A stretch of 64,000 nt of DNA from DASQZK01 sp963771005 (GTDB lineage: Bacteria; Bacteroidota; Bacteroidia; Bacteroidales; GCA-2748055): the NCBI GenBank assembly GCA_963771005.1, contig CAVYRO010000008.1, positions 248,001 to 312,000 on the forward strand, written 5' to 3'. Position numbers and translations under genes: made by a program. The stretch's first letter is position 1. Each line of letters begins with the position of its first letter. A model generated the notes under the pieces. That model was not told the DNA's origin. It was given only the letters and a program-made list of their open reading frames with translations, and did no database searches. Positions 44,695-52,565 of this stretch are shown here, in pieces.

Positions 44695-46518
44695 TTAAAA
44701 CAATCCGCCGTTCTGGTAAATCCCCATCTGGACTTCCGGAAATTTTCCGGTGACGATCTTCTTGCTGTTCCTAAGGTTCAGGATATCGCCGCTTTCGAGA
44801 TTAATGGCTATCTCATCGCCGTCTTTTAACTCCAGCTCCGGGATATTCTCCGACGTTATCACGGGAAAACCCGCGTTTATTGCGTTTCTCTCATAAATTG
44901 CCCCGAAAGATCCGGCTACGATTGCCTGGATGCCCAGTGAAACGAAGCAATCCACGGCCTGCTGACGTGAACTGCCGGCTCCGAAATTCCTGCCGGTAAA
45001 AATAATATCGCCTTTTTTTGCTTTTCCAGCGAAATCTGTATACCCTTCCAGGTTGTCGAATGTATGCTTTCCCATATCTTTCGGATCCGTTATGGTGAGG
45101 TATCGATTATGGAAGATCATATCGGTGTCGATATTGTCCCTGTCGATAAACCAGGCATGACCCTTTAATTGCAAAGGCCTGGAAGGGGAATTTTTCATGC
45201 CCCGGTTTCCCCTGTTGTGTCCGTTTCTTTTCTTCTGATCCACGGTTTCAAAAGCCGGAATTTTATCGGGGATCTTTCCCGGAACCGTGATATAACCTGC
45301 AATAGCTGATGCGGCTGCCACTTGCGGCGATGCCAGGTAGACCTCTCCCTTCCCCTGCTTCCCCGGAAAATTCCTGTTTCCTGTACTTACCGTCACCTCT
45401 CCCGGACCGTTTTGACCGACCTGCCCGGCGGCACACCCCGCACACCCGGCGTTTGAAATCATTGCACCCGCATCCTTGAAAATATCAATAAGACCCTCAT
45501 CCAGGCACCTCTGCCAAACCAGATCGGTGGAGGGAACTATTTTCAGCAAAACCCCGGGCGCCACTTTTCTGCCTTTAAGAACCCCGGCGGCCGCGCGCAT
45601 ATCTTCTATTCGTCCGTTAGTGCAGCTCCCGATAAAGGCCGAATCGATCCGGATCTGTTTCAGTTCATCTAATTCAACACCACCTGTAGGCTTCCCGGGA
45701 AGGGCTACCATGCGGCGGAACTTTGTGACATCGATCTCCTCCTCGATGGAATACCGTGCATCATCATCGGCAAGGACCTGATCAATGGGTTTCCCTGTTC
45801 TTGACATGCAATATCGCATCACCTCCCGGTTTGGCAGGAAGAGAATGATGATGGCCCCCATCTCTGTGGCCATGGAAGATATCGTGATCCTTTCATCAAG
45901 CGTCAGGTTATCAACTTCATCACCATAAATCTCTATGGCATAACCAAGCAGCCTGTTGGGCCCGAAATGCGAAAGTAGGTTAAGGGCAATATCCTTAGCC
46001 GTAATTTCTTCCGGGAAATGACCCCTCAGGATGAGTTTTACCGATTCCGGAACTTTGAACCAGACCCTGCCGCGGCTCCAGGCAGCTGCAATATCCTTGT
46101 CCCCCATTCCCTGACCGAAGGCACCTACTGCACCGAGAATATTTGCGTGCGAATCGGTTGAGATCGCCGTGGATCCCGGATAGGCAAGACCCTCCTCTAT
46201 GAGGATATGTGTACCAATCCCCTTGTTGATGTCATAGACTTTTATTCCGTTATTACGGGCAAATGTTCGACATTTATGCTGATTTTCAGCATATTTCTGA
46301 TCTGAGCCGGAAGGATTGCAGTCGAAAGTAAAAAAGGTCTTTGAGATATCGTCAATCTCAAGACGGTAATCTTCGATATTCTTAACAACATTCGCTCCTC
46401 CGAAATCTCTTGCCACCCTCGCGTCGATCTCCACGTCAATGATCTCACCGGGTTTAACCGCTGTCCGGTCACTATGCGACGCCAGCATCTTCTCTGTCAT
46501 TGTCATTCCCATGGGCAA
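44695..46518 (-). CDS. LeuC-LeuD-type fused hydro-lyase (aconitase superfamily), intact (paralog 2)
   Basis: A [4Fe-4S] hydro-lyase in which large and small subunits of the 3-isopropylmalate/homoaconitase type form one 607-residue chain. Large part about 1-420: MTEKMLASHSDRTAVKPGE, AISTDSHANILGAVGAFGQG, Cys ligands C299 (GSCTNGR), C359 and C362 (CAGC). Small part about 440-600: FIDRDNIDTDMIFHNRYLTI and GRNFGAGSSRQQAVDC. The substrate loop reads NRYLTITDP, not the YLRT of most isopropylmalate isomerases, so aconitate, homoaconitate or another substrate is possible. A linker rich in K/R/N (about 425-445) joins the parts. A start at MTMTEK, four codons in, is also possible. Confidence 0.85.
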   Translation of the reverse strand: MPMGMTMTEKMLASHSDRTAVKPGEIIDVEIDARVARDFGGANVVKNIEDYRLEIDDISKTFFTFDCNPSGSDQKYAENQHKCRTFARNNGIKVYDINKGIGTHILIEEGLAYPGSTAISTDSHANILGAVGAFGQGMGDKDIAAAWSRGRVWFKVPESVKLILRGHFPEEITAKDIALNLLSHFGPNRLLGYAIEIYGDEVDNLTLDERITISSMATEMGAIIILFLPNREVMRYCMSRTGKPIDQVLADDDARYSIEEEIDVTKFRRMVALPGKPTGGVELDELKQIRIDSAFIGSCTNGRIEDMRAAAGVLKGRKVAPGVLLKIVPSTDLVWQRCLDEGLIDIFKDAGAMISNAGCAGCAAGQVGQNGPGEVTVSTGNRNFPGKQGKGEVYLASPQVAAASAIAGYITVPGKIPDKIPAFETVDQKKRNGHNRGNRGMKNSPSRPLQLKGHAWFIDRDNIDTDMIFHNRYLTITDPKDMGKHTFDNLEGYTDFAGKAKKGDIIFTGRNFGAGSSRQQAVDCFVSLGIQAIVAGSFGAIYERNAINAGFPVITSENIPELELKDGDEIAINLESGDILNLRNSKKIVTGKFPEVQMGIYQNGGLF

Positions 46519-46599
46519 TTTTTTTTTCTTTTGTCAAAAATAAATTAAAATAGATTCGAACCTAAACATTTCATTCATTTATTCATTTTCCGGACTTAC

Positions 46600-46667
46600 A
46601 ATGAACCCCACATGATTAATAACAACACAAAGGTAACTTTATAATAATTGATCATGTGGGTTCCATT
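46600..46667 (-). promoter_or_regulatory. Inverted repeat flanking a candidate promoter upstream of the LeuC-LeuD-type gene
   Basis: ATGAACCCCACATGATTAAT (46601-46620) and its near-complement ATTGATCATGTGGGTTCCAT (46647-46666) enclose about 26 bp. The enclosed minus-strand bases include TACCTTTG (46628-46635), a TAnnTTTG-type -7 element. It may be an operator or a leader hairpin about 80-150 nt upstream of the start codon. Single instance in the window. Confidence 0.4.
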
Positions 46668-46710
46668 ATACCTTTAAAATCAAAATTACTATATAGCATC
46701 AGAAAGAAAG

Positions 46711-46925
46711 CCCGATGACCCTTAGGCTTCGCTCAGGGACCGGTCAATTCGATGAACGAAGAACTTTTCGGATGGTGGTAAGGCAGGCAAAAGGCCCTTC
46801 TTGCGAAAGTCACTTAATTTTAAATTTTATACTTAGGGGCCTTTTGCCTGCCTTACCACCATCCGAAAAGTTCACCCTCTTGAATGAAGTCGCCGGTCAC
46901 TGAGCGGAGCCGAAGGGTCATCGAG
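46711..46925. mobile_element. Nested palindromic element, copy 2 (full length)
   Basis: Outer arms of about 28 bp (CGATGACCCTTAGGCTTCGC and complement) enclose non-complementary tags (TCAATTCGATGAACGAAG left; CACCCTCTTGAATGAAGTCG right), then perfect 36-bp inner arms at 46762-46797 and 46837-46872, around a 39-nt loop with TTGCGAAAGTCACTTAATTT. A 62-codon open frame inside is an artefact. No transposase nearby. The remaining parts of 46519-47054 are A/T-rich. Confidence 0.85.
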
Positions 46926-47054
46926 TTTTCTTGCAAATACTTTATAAGAAAAACCGCAGTTGTTATTGGTAAACAAGGATAAATTCGCTGCGGTTTGATT
47001 TTTCAGATCCGGGTCCGGTGTTTTCTGCGCCGGAATTGGTTCGGCGGCCGGATA

Positions 47055-47618
47055 TCAATAGGTGGTTTGTCCTTTGTAAGTATGGGACATGCCCAGCGGT
47101 ACGATATCCCCCGTGTAGTTCAGTTGACCTCTGCGGGTGCTTGTGATGGTTGCTGTTGCCTGTCCGTCGGCATTCACGGTCATGTTTATGTCGAATATAC
47201 CGATATTCGTGAGAACGTTGGTTTGGATATTATAACTCAGTTTCTTGTTATTCCTGTGTGTTTTCCAGGAAGTCATCCGGCCTTCGGCTGTTACACCTCC
47301 AACCCCGTTATATCCTATCCCGTAGTTCGATCCGATCTGCAACACAATGTTGGATGAATCCACGCTGATAAAGTTCAGATTTGGAGTCACCGGTATCCTG
47401 CTGCCATACTGGTTGCTCAGCCATTCGGCTTCAAGCACAAAATTCTTATTTTCGATGAGATTGGAGGTTCTTGAAAACTGCTCTTCAAGTTTTGCCCTCT
47501 TTTCTCTTTTCCTGGCCTCACGGATATCCTTTTTATCCTGGGGAGGTCCGGCATAAAGCAATGATCCCGGGCCCGAGGCAATGATCAGTGTAATAAGTAT
47601 GAATGCTATTTTTTTCAT
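47055..47618 (-). CDS. DUF4251 domain protein, secreted
   Basis: An exported protein of 187 residues of the DUF4251 family, common in Bacteroidota and without known function. The leader MKKIAFILITLIIASGPGSL ends near LLYAGPPQ. A charged coiled segment (KKDIREARKREKRAKLEEQF) follows, then the family beta domain: NFVLEAEWLSNQYGSRIPV, NFISVDSSNIVLQIGSN, GIGYNGVGGVTAEGRMTSW and ATITSTRRGQLNYTGDIVPL. It stands alone between two nested palindromes (copies 2 and 3). Confidence 0.82.
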   Translation of the reverse strand: MKKIAFILITLIIASGPGSLLYAGPPQDKKDIREARKREKRAKLEEQFSRTSNLIENKNFVLEAEWLSNQYGSRIPVTPNLNFISVDSSNIVLQIGSNYGIGYNGVGGVTAEGRMTSWKTHRNNKKLSYNIQTNVLTNIGIFDINMTVNADGQATATITSTRRGQLNYTGDIVPLGMSHTYKGQTTY

Positions 47619-47780
47619 TTTTATGTTTTTTCCAGTTATGATGCAAATAACATACCATTAAAAGGACGCCGGGAAATACAGGGCTCATCCCGGGAAAATT
47701 TAACAATTTTTAACGGCCAAAATAATAGATTTACATTAAATTCATCCTGAAACGAAAATCTTTAATTAGTATCAGAAACT

Positions 47781-47995
47781 CGATGACCCTTCGGCTTCAT
47801 TCAGGGACCGGTCAATTCGATGAACGAAGAACTTTTCGGATGGCGGTAAGGCAGGCAAAAGGCCCTCCTTGCGCAAGTCACTGAATTTTAAATTTTATAG
47901 GGGCCTTTTGCCTGCCTTACCACCATCCGAAAAGTTCACCCTCTTGAATGAAGTCACCGGTCCCTGAGCGGAGCCGAAGGGTCATCGGGTTTTCT
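47781..47995. mobile_element. Nested palindromic element, copy 3 (full length)
   Basis: Same architecture and orientation as copy 2: outer arms with CGATGACCCTTCGGCTTCAT, tags as in copy 2, inner arms GGATGGCGGTAAGGCAGGC (one mismatch) and the complement, loop TTGCGCAAGTCACTGAATTT. Flanked on both sides by (C)AGAAA-type ends (ATCAGAAACTCG left, CGGGTTTTCTGGCAAA right). The rest of 47619-48159 is A/T-rich plus the promoter below. Confidence 0.85.
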
Positions 47996-48024
47996 GGCAA
48001 ACACGAATTAATAGTAACCTAAAA

Positions 48025-48055
48025 TTTGTAAATGGCGATCATTTAGATAGTTTTG
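48025..48055 (+). promoter_or_regulatory. Bacteroidota-type promoter (TTTG-N19-TAGTTTTG)
   Basis: TTTG at 48025-48028 and TAGTTTTG at 48048-48055 with 19 bp between them match the -33/-7 consensus of this phylum. Transcription would start near 48062, leaving a leader of about 100 nt before the oxidoreductase start at 48160. The promoter begins 30 bp beyond palindrome copy 3. Confidence 0.6.
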
Positions 48056-48159
48056 TATGTTGAACCGGAAAATATGACATTCCGGCTGTTATCGCGGACA
48101 TTGAAATGGAATTTTCCACATTAAGGCAATTAAATTTACCCACTTCTAATCCTGAAGTT

Positions 48160-49509
48160 ATGACGAAGACAAATTCAAGACGTAGTTTCATCAAAAAGAC
48201 TGCCGGTGCATCGGCTGCCATCGTTGCCGGAGGCGTATTGCCCGGTTTCTCAGCCCGCAGTTACGGACGGATACTCGGATCAAACGAAAAAATAAGGGTA
48301 TCGGTCATGGGCGTAAATTCCAGGGGCTTATCCCTGTCAGAGGAATTTGCATTGCAGGATAATTGCGAAGTGATCCATATCTGTGACGTTGACAGCAGGG
48401 CCATGCAAAATGCAATTAACAAGGTTTACGAAACGGCGGGCAACCGGCCACGGGGCTATGGTGATTTCAGGAATTCGCTTGAGAGCCGGGATGTGGATGC
48501 CCTAGTGATCGCCACTCCGGACCACTGGCATGCACCGGCAACCTTGCTCGGGCTGAAAGCCGGCAAACATGTATACGTCGAAAAACCCCTGAGTCATAAC
48601 CCAAATGAAGGCGAAATGCTTGTCACGGCAGGGAAAAAATTCGGCAGGGCCATCCAGATGGGTACCCAACGCCGGTCCCGCCCATCGCTGATACAGGCAA
48701 TAGATGATGTGAAGTCAGGCTTGATCGGCAAAGCTTACTTTGGGAAAAGTTGGTACTCGAATACCAGGGGACCGATCGGAACAGGTATGAAGGTACCGGT
48801 GCCCGAATGGCTGAACTGGGATTTGTGGCAGGGACCTGCCCCGAGGAAAGAATACCATGATAATTACCTCCATTACAATTGGCACTGGTTCTGGCAATGG
48901 GGAACGGGTGAAGCACTTAATAATGGCACTCATTTCGTCGATCTCCTGCGTTGGGGTCTGGGGGTTGATTTTCCCAGCCGTGTAAGTTCGAACGGCGGAA
49001 GGTACCAGTTCAATGATGATTGGGAAACACCCGATACCCAGGTCATCAGCATGGATTTCAAGAGCGGGGCAACCATCACATGGGAAGGCAGGAGCTGTAA
49101 CGGCGCTCCCGTCGAGGGTGATCCTGTCGGATGCATCTTCTATGGGGATAATGGCAGCCTGAAAATCTCTGCGGGGAATGACTATACCGTTTATGATCTT
49201 AAAGGAAATATAGTAAAAGAGGTAAAAGACCAGGAGCAAATTAATGCCCTGGATCGTACGGCCCGGAACGATGCTTTCGACCGTCCGCATATTCAGAATT
49301 TTTTCAATGCCATCAAAACCGGTGAAAAACCTCATTCGGATGTGGAAAACGGGTACAAGAGTACCTTGCTTGTCCAACTGGGAAATATCGCCCAACGCAT
49401 GGGAAGATCTTTGGAAACGGATCCGGAAACCGGTCATATTCTGCACGATCAGGATGCCATACGTCTATGGTCACGGGACTATGAAAAGGGATGGGAAATG
49501 AAGATCTGA
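48160..49509 (+). CDS. Tat-exported Gfo/Idh/MocA oxidoreductase (paralog 2)
   Basis: A sugar oxidoreductase family protein with a Tat-type leader (MTKTNSRRSFIKKTAGASAA) when started at 48160; the open frame reaches back to 48106 but those residues are not leader-like. Motifs: IRVSVMGVNSRGLSL (the usual GxGxxG is altered), VEKPLSHNPNEGE, WDLWQGPAPRKEY, and HFVDLLRWGLGVDFP with the His of the active site. It shares the layout of the oxidoreductase at 17411-18757, so both are paralogs of the exported group. Length 449. It is convergent with the GH27/FAD/GH172 operon and may act on the same glycan. Confidence 0.87.
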   Translation: MTKTNSRRSFIKKTAGASAAIVAGGVLPGFSARSYGRILGSNEKIRVSVMGVNSRGLSLSEEFALQDNCEVIHICDVDSRAMQNAINKVYETAGNRPRGYGDFRNSLESRDVDALVIATPDHWHAPATLLGLKAGKHVYVEKPLSHNPNEGEMLVTAGKKFGRAIQMGTQRRSRPSLIQAIDDVKSGLIGKAYFGKSWYSNTRGPIGTGMKVPVPEWLNWDLWQGPAPRKEYHDNYLHYNWHWFWQWGTGEALNNGTHFVDLLRWGLGVDFPSRVSSNGGRYQFNDDWETPDTQVISMDFKSGATITWEGRSCNGAPVEGDPVGCIFYGDNGSLKISAGNDYTVYDLKGNIVKEVKDQEQINALDRTARNDAFDRPHIQNFFNAIKTGEKPHSDVENGYKSTLLVQLGNIAQRMGRSLETDPETGHILHDQDAIRLWSRDYEKGWEMKI

Positions 49510-49563
49510 TTAACCCGGAATTAGGATCCTGGCACCGGCATAAAGGAGGATGCGTAAATGTGT

Positions 49564-50742
49564 TTATTTTTCCAGCCGGACAAACAGCACATCATGCGGC
49601 CCGATTTTGATTTTCAATGTTTTGTCTGTCTTCCCGGCTGATTTTTCGCTCCAGATATCCCGGATCATGAATCCGCTTTCCACATCCAGTTCATCCCAGT
49701 TAACGGTATAATCCACGGGATCCTCTCCCCTGTTCAGAAAACAGAAGGCATACTCACCTTTTGAGAGTTCCCTTTTCCATATCTCGAAAAGACCCTCATC
49801 GCGGAACCTGTACCCCTGTTTTCCCATGGGATCCTGGTCAATTTCAATAGCAGCGGGATTTGTAAGTATGGCACGCGTTTCCTCAGACATGCTGCGGATA
49901 TCATTGCCGGCCATCAAAGGAGCCGCGAGCATACACCAAAGGCTGAAATGAGCACGTTCCTCATTCCCCGTGAGTACGCCATTGCCTACCTCCAGCATGT
50001 CAGGATCATTCCAATGACCCGGTCCTGCGTAACTCTCCAGCTCCGCCTGCATATCGAGTATGATCATCACACCCCCGCCCCAAACCTTTCCTTCTTTGGC
50101 ATCGGGCTGATCCCAGTTATTCCTTATATCTCCGGTCGTCCGCCAGAGATGTCCCACCTCTGCCGCCCATAACCAGGGTTTGCTGAGACCCCATTCACAA
50201 ATGCTGAACACCATGGGGCGGCCTGCACTGTGAATTGCATCCCGCATAATTGAATATGATTCAACAGGGTTCTGATTCCCGGAATTGCACCAGTCGTATT
50301 TCAGGTAATCCACACCCCATTCCGCGTAAGTCCTGGCATCCTGGAATTCATAACCCCTGCTGCCGGGTCTTCCCTGGCAGGTCATCCTTCCCGCATCGGA
50401 ATAGATCCCGAATTTCAACCCCTTATCGTGGATGTACCCTGCAAGGGCCTTCATACCCGAGGGAAATTTCTCCGGATCTGCAATGATCATCCCATCCGGA
50501 CTGCGGCCGGTCTGCCAGCAGTCATCTATAACGATGTATGTATACCCGGCATCCTTCATCCCGCTGGTGACCATGGCATCGGCGATGCCTCTGATCACCC
50601 CTTCGTTGATCCCGTCACAATTGAAATAGTTCCAGCTGTTCCATCCCATGGGAGGCGTGTCGGCCAGACCGGTGAATTTCTGGGCGTGAAGCGCGGGAAA
50701 TAATAAAATCACAAAGAGAGTGGAGATAAACGGGGTTTTCAT
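49564..50742 (-). CDS. GH27 alpha-galactosidase, secreted
   Basis: A compact GH27 enzyme of 392 residues: signal peptide (MKTPFISTLFVILLFPALHA), the opening phrase TPPMGWNSWNYFNCDGINEG, nucleophile motif YLKYDWCNSG with Asp at about 150, WRTTGDIRNNW, and the acid/base region GPGHWNDPDML at about 241-250. A C-terminal beta domain follows (EIDQDPMGKQGYRFRD). It removes terminal alpha-galactose or beta-L-arabinopyranose. No NPCBM or Ig domain is present, unlike the GH27 at 5492. It is the last gene of a minus-strand operon, 35 bp after the FAD oxidoreductase. Confidence 0.93.
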   Translation of the reverse strand: MKTPFISTLFVILLFPALHAQKFTGLADTPPMGWNSWNYFNCDGINEGVIRGIADAMVTSGMKDAGYTYIVIDDCWQTGRSPDGMIIADPEKFPSGMKALAGYIHDKGLKFGIYSDAGRMTCQGRPGSRGYEFQDARTYAEWGVDYLKYDWCNSGNQNPVESYSIMRDAIHSAGRPMVFSICEWGLSKPWLWAAEVGHLWRTTGDIRNNWDQPDAKEGKVWGGGVMIILDMQAELESYAGPGHWNDPDMLEVGNGVLTGNEERAHFSLWCMLAAPLMAGNDIRSMSEETRAILTNPAAIEIDQDPMGKQGYRFRDEGLFEIWKRELSKGEYAFCFLNRGEDPVDYTVNWDELDVESGFMIRDIWSEKSAGKTDKTLKIKIGPHDVLFVRLEK

Positions 50743-50777
50743 GCGTATTATATTTTTAAAACTGTATTTCAGATACC

Positions 50778-52565
50778 TCAGGGCGAAGATGTCTTTGCAT
50801 CTCCTTTTATTAATCTCATATACTCGTCAAGATGATGAATGTATACTTCGCGTGGTAAGCCAGTGTATTTATGGCATACCGAAGCTGCATAACCGACGGC
50901 CGCCCCCATTTGTCCGGTCGTTCTCATAACCCTGGGTCCGCCAAGCCCGATATGTGAACAGCTGAAACAGCGCCCTGCCATAAAGAGATTACCAATATTC
51001 TTTGAATAAAGGCACCTGTATGGCACATAATACCTGTCTGCATGATAATACAATGCCGTGGAAAGGAAATCCGGGCTTTTCTCATCCAGAAGTATATCCT
51101 GGTAATGTACATCTACTTCCCGGTCCTCCATTACTACGGCATCGGAAAAATTCCTGTGCTCGAGCACATCACGGAAAGTGAAAACATAATCTCCTCTAAG
51201 TCGCCTCGACTCACGTTTTCCGACCAGGTATGAAATCCATTCGAGTTTAAGATTTTCATTTCCCTGCTTTTGCTTTTCATTAAAGAACGAACCGTATACA
51301 GCCCTTAGCATATGATCACGTATGGCTTCGGCATCCTCTGCCTGATTGAGATTATCGGCGGAGTATTCCCATTGCCATTCCCCGTTACGTGCGGAATAGT
51401 CCCCTGCTATGTCAAAAGCCCAGGGCACTTCGGGAAAGGAGCTATTTTCCCCTGCATCATAAGACCTCCAAAGCACCGAAGCTCCCATGACCCTGTTGTC
51501 GGCTTCGGAGGGACTCCACAACTCCCCGTATTTTTCAAGTCCTTCACCGAATACAGTATCAGCCTCCCTGCCATACATGTATTCGGCGCCTGCCCAGTAA
51601 CCGATCCAGCCATCGCCTGTGCAGTCGGCAAAAAGCGGCGCTTTAAAACGCATGGTTTCACCCGTTTCCGTTTGACGCGCATCCACCGAGAGGATCCTTC
51701 CTCCGGCGGTATCTGTGGCAAATGCTCTCCAGTTCAGGTAAAGGTGTATATTGCTGTATTTTCGCATAGAAGTCATCCTTTTCTGTTCATCGGTCAGCGC
51801 TTCCGGTGATCCGTTCTCATAGTGTTCCGTATCGATCATTTTAAGAATACGTTCAAAATAACCGTATATCCCCAGGGTATGTACCCTCACCTCACCGCTC
51901 GCATTTCCGCCAAGCACCGGCCGGTCATGGATAAGCGCCACCTCCAGTCCCTGTCCGGCTGCGGCAATCGCTGCAGCACAGCCGGCAATCCCTCCCCCGG
52001 TGACCACAAGATCAAAATCAGCCTCTTCAGCAGGTTCTGCGGGTTCGTTTAGCAGCCTTCGCCGGAATGCCCTAAGTGCCCGGGGCTCAGCTGGCGGAAT
52101 ATTTCCGGCCTTACTTAGAAAAATGGCATCGCATCTTCCGTCGAATCCGGTAAGATCATGGAGTTCCAGCCTGGCCTCTCCCCGCTTGAGTTTAAGGAAG
52201 CCCGCATCCTGCCAGGCCCAGCCGGGTTCGGTTCCGAGAATGACTTCGGCCGGCGTTACGTTCACAAGCAGGCGGAACCGCCCCGGAGCTTCCCACTCAC
52301 CCGGGGCCCAGTCCTTAGTTCTTACCCATACATGGTAAAGACCTGATCCCGGTATATCCACGTTCGTCCATGCATTGTCTACCGGCTCCCCAAGTCCATG
52401 GGCTAAAAGGTATGGCGATCCCATCTCTTCGGTAAATTGGGGATCGATCACCCAGCCTCCCCGGTGACTGAAGCTTTCGGCCTCGATGAGGATACTCTGG
52501 CTTGCGGATTTGGGATTTATCGCCGCCAGAAGCCATACGAATATCATGATTTTGAACATGATCAA
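50778..52565 (-). CDS. Secreted FAD-dependent oxidoreductase with N-terminal carbohydrate-binding-like domain
   Basis: A signal peptide (VWLLAAINPKSASQS) is followed by a beta-sandwich (about 25-160: SILIEAESFSHRGGW, GLYHVWVRTKDWAPGEW) like domains attached to glycan enzymes. Then comes a FAD_oxidored-type domain with the dinucleotide motif DLVVTGGGIAGCAAAIAAAG and VLGGNASGEVRVH, FADCTGDGWIGYWAGAEYMYG, and a C-terminal FAD-closing phrase CSHIGLGGPRVMRTTGQMG. This group is found in polysaccharide loci and annotated variously as xanthan-lyase-associated or hypothetical; no reaction is proven to my knowledge. The start overlaps the GH172 stop by 4 bp (ATGA type), so the two are translationally coupled. 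It may oxidise a released sugar or a polymer end. Confidence 0.8.
   Translation of the reverse strand: MIMFKIMIFVWLLAAINPKSASQSILIEAESFSHRGGWVIDPQFTEEMGSPYLLAHGLGEPVDNAWTNVDIPGSGLYHVWVRTKDWAPGEWEAPGRFRLLVNVTPAEVILGTEPGWAWQDAGFLKLKRGEARLELHDLTGFDGRCDAIFLSKAGNIPPAEPRALRAFRRRLLNEPAEPAEEADFDLVVTGGGIAGCAAAIAAAGQGLEVALIHDRPVLGGNASGEVRVHTLGIYGYFERILKMIDTEHYENGSPEALTDEQKRMTSMRKYSNIHLYLNWRAFATDTAGGRILSVDARQTETGETMRFKAPLFADCTGDGWIGYWAGAEYMYGREADTVFGEGLEKYGELWSPSEADNRVMGASVLWRSYDAGENSSFPEVPWAFDIAGDYSARNGEWQWEYSADNLNQAEDAEAIRDHMLRAVYGSFFNEKQKQGNENLKLEWISYLVGKRESRRLRGDYVFTFRDVLEHRNFSDAVVMEDREVDVHYQDILLDEKSPDFLSTALYYHADRYYVPYRCLYSKNIGNLFMAGRCFSCSHIGLGGPRVMRTTGQMGAAVGYAASVCHKYTGLPREVYIHHLDEYMRLIKGDAKTSSP

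Noticed and set aside
46715..46903. Small protein inside nested palindrome copy 2
   Set aside because: The frame is created by the palindrome sequence, is not kept in the other copies and has no start context.
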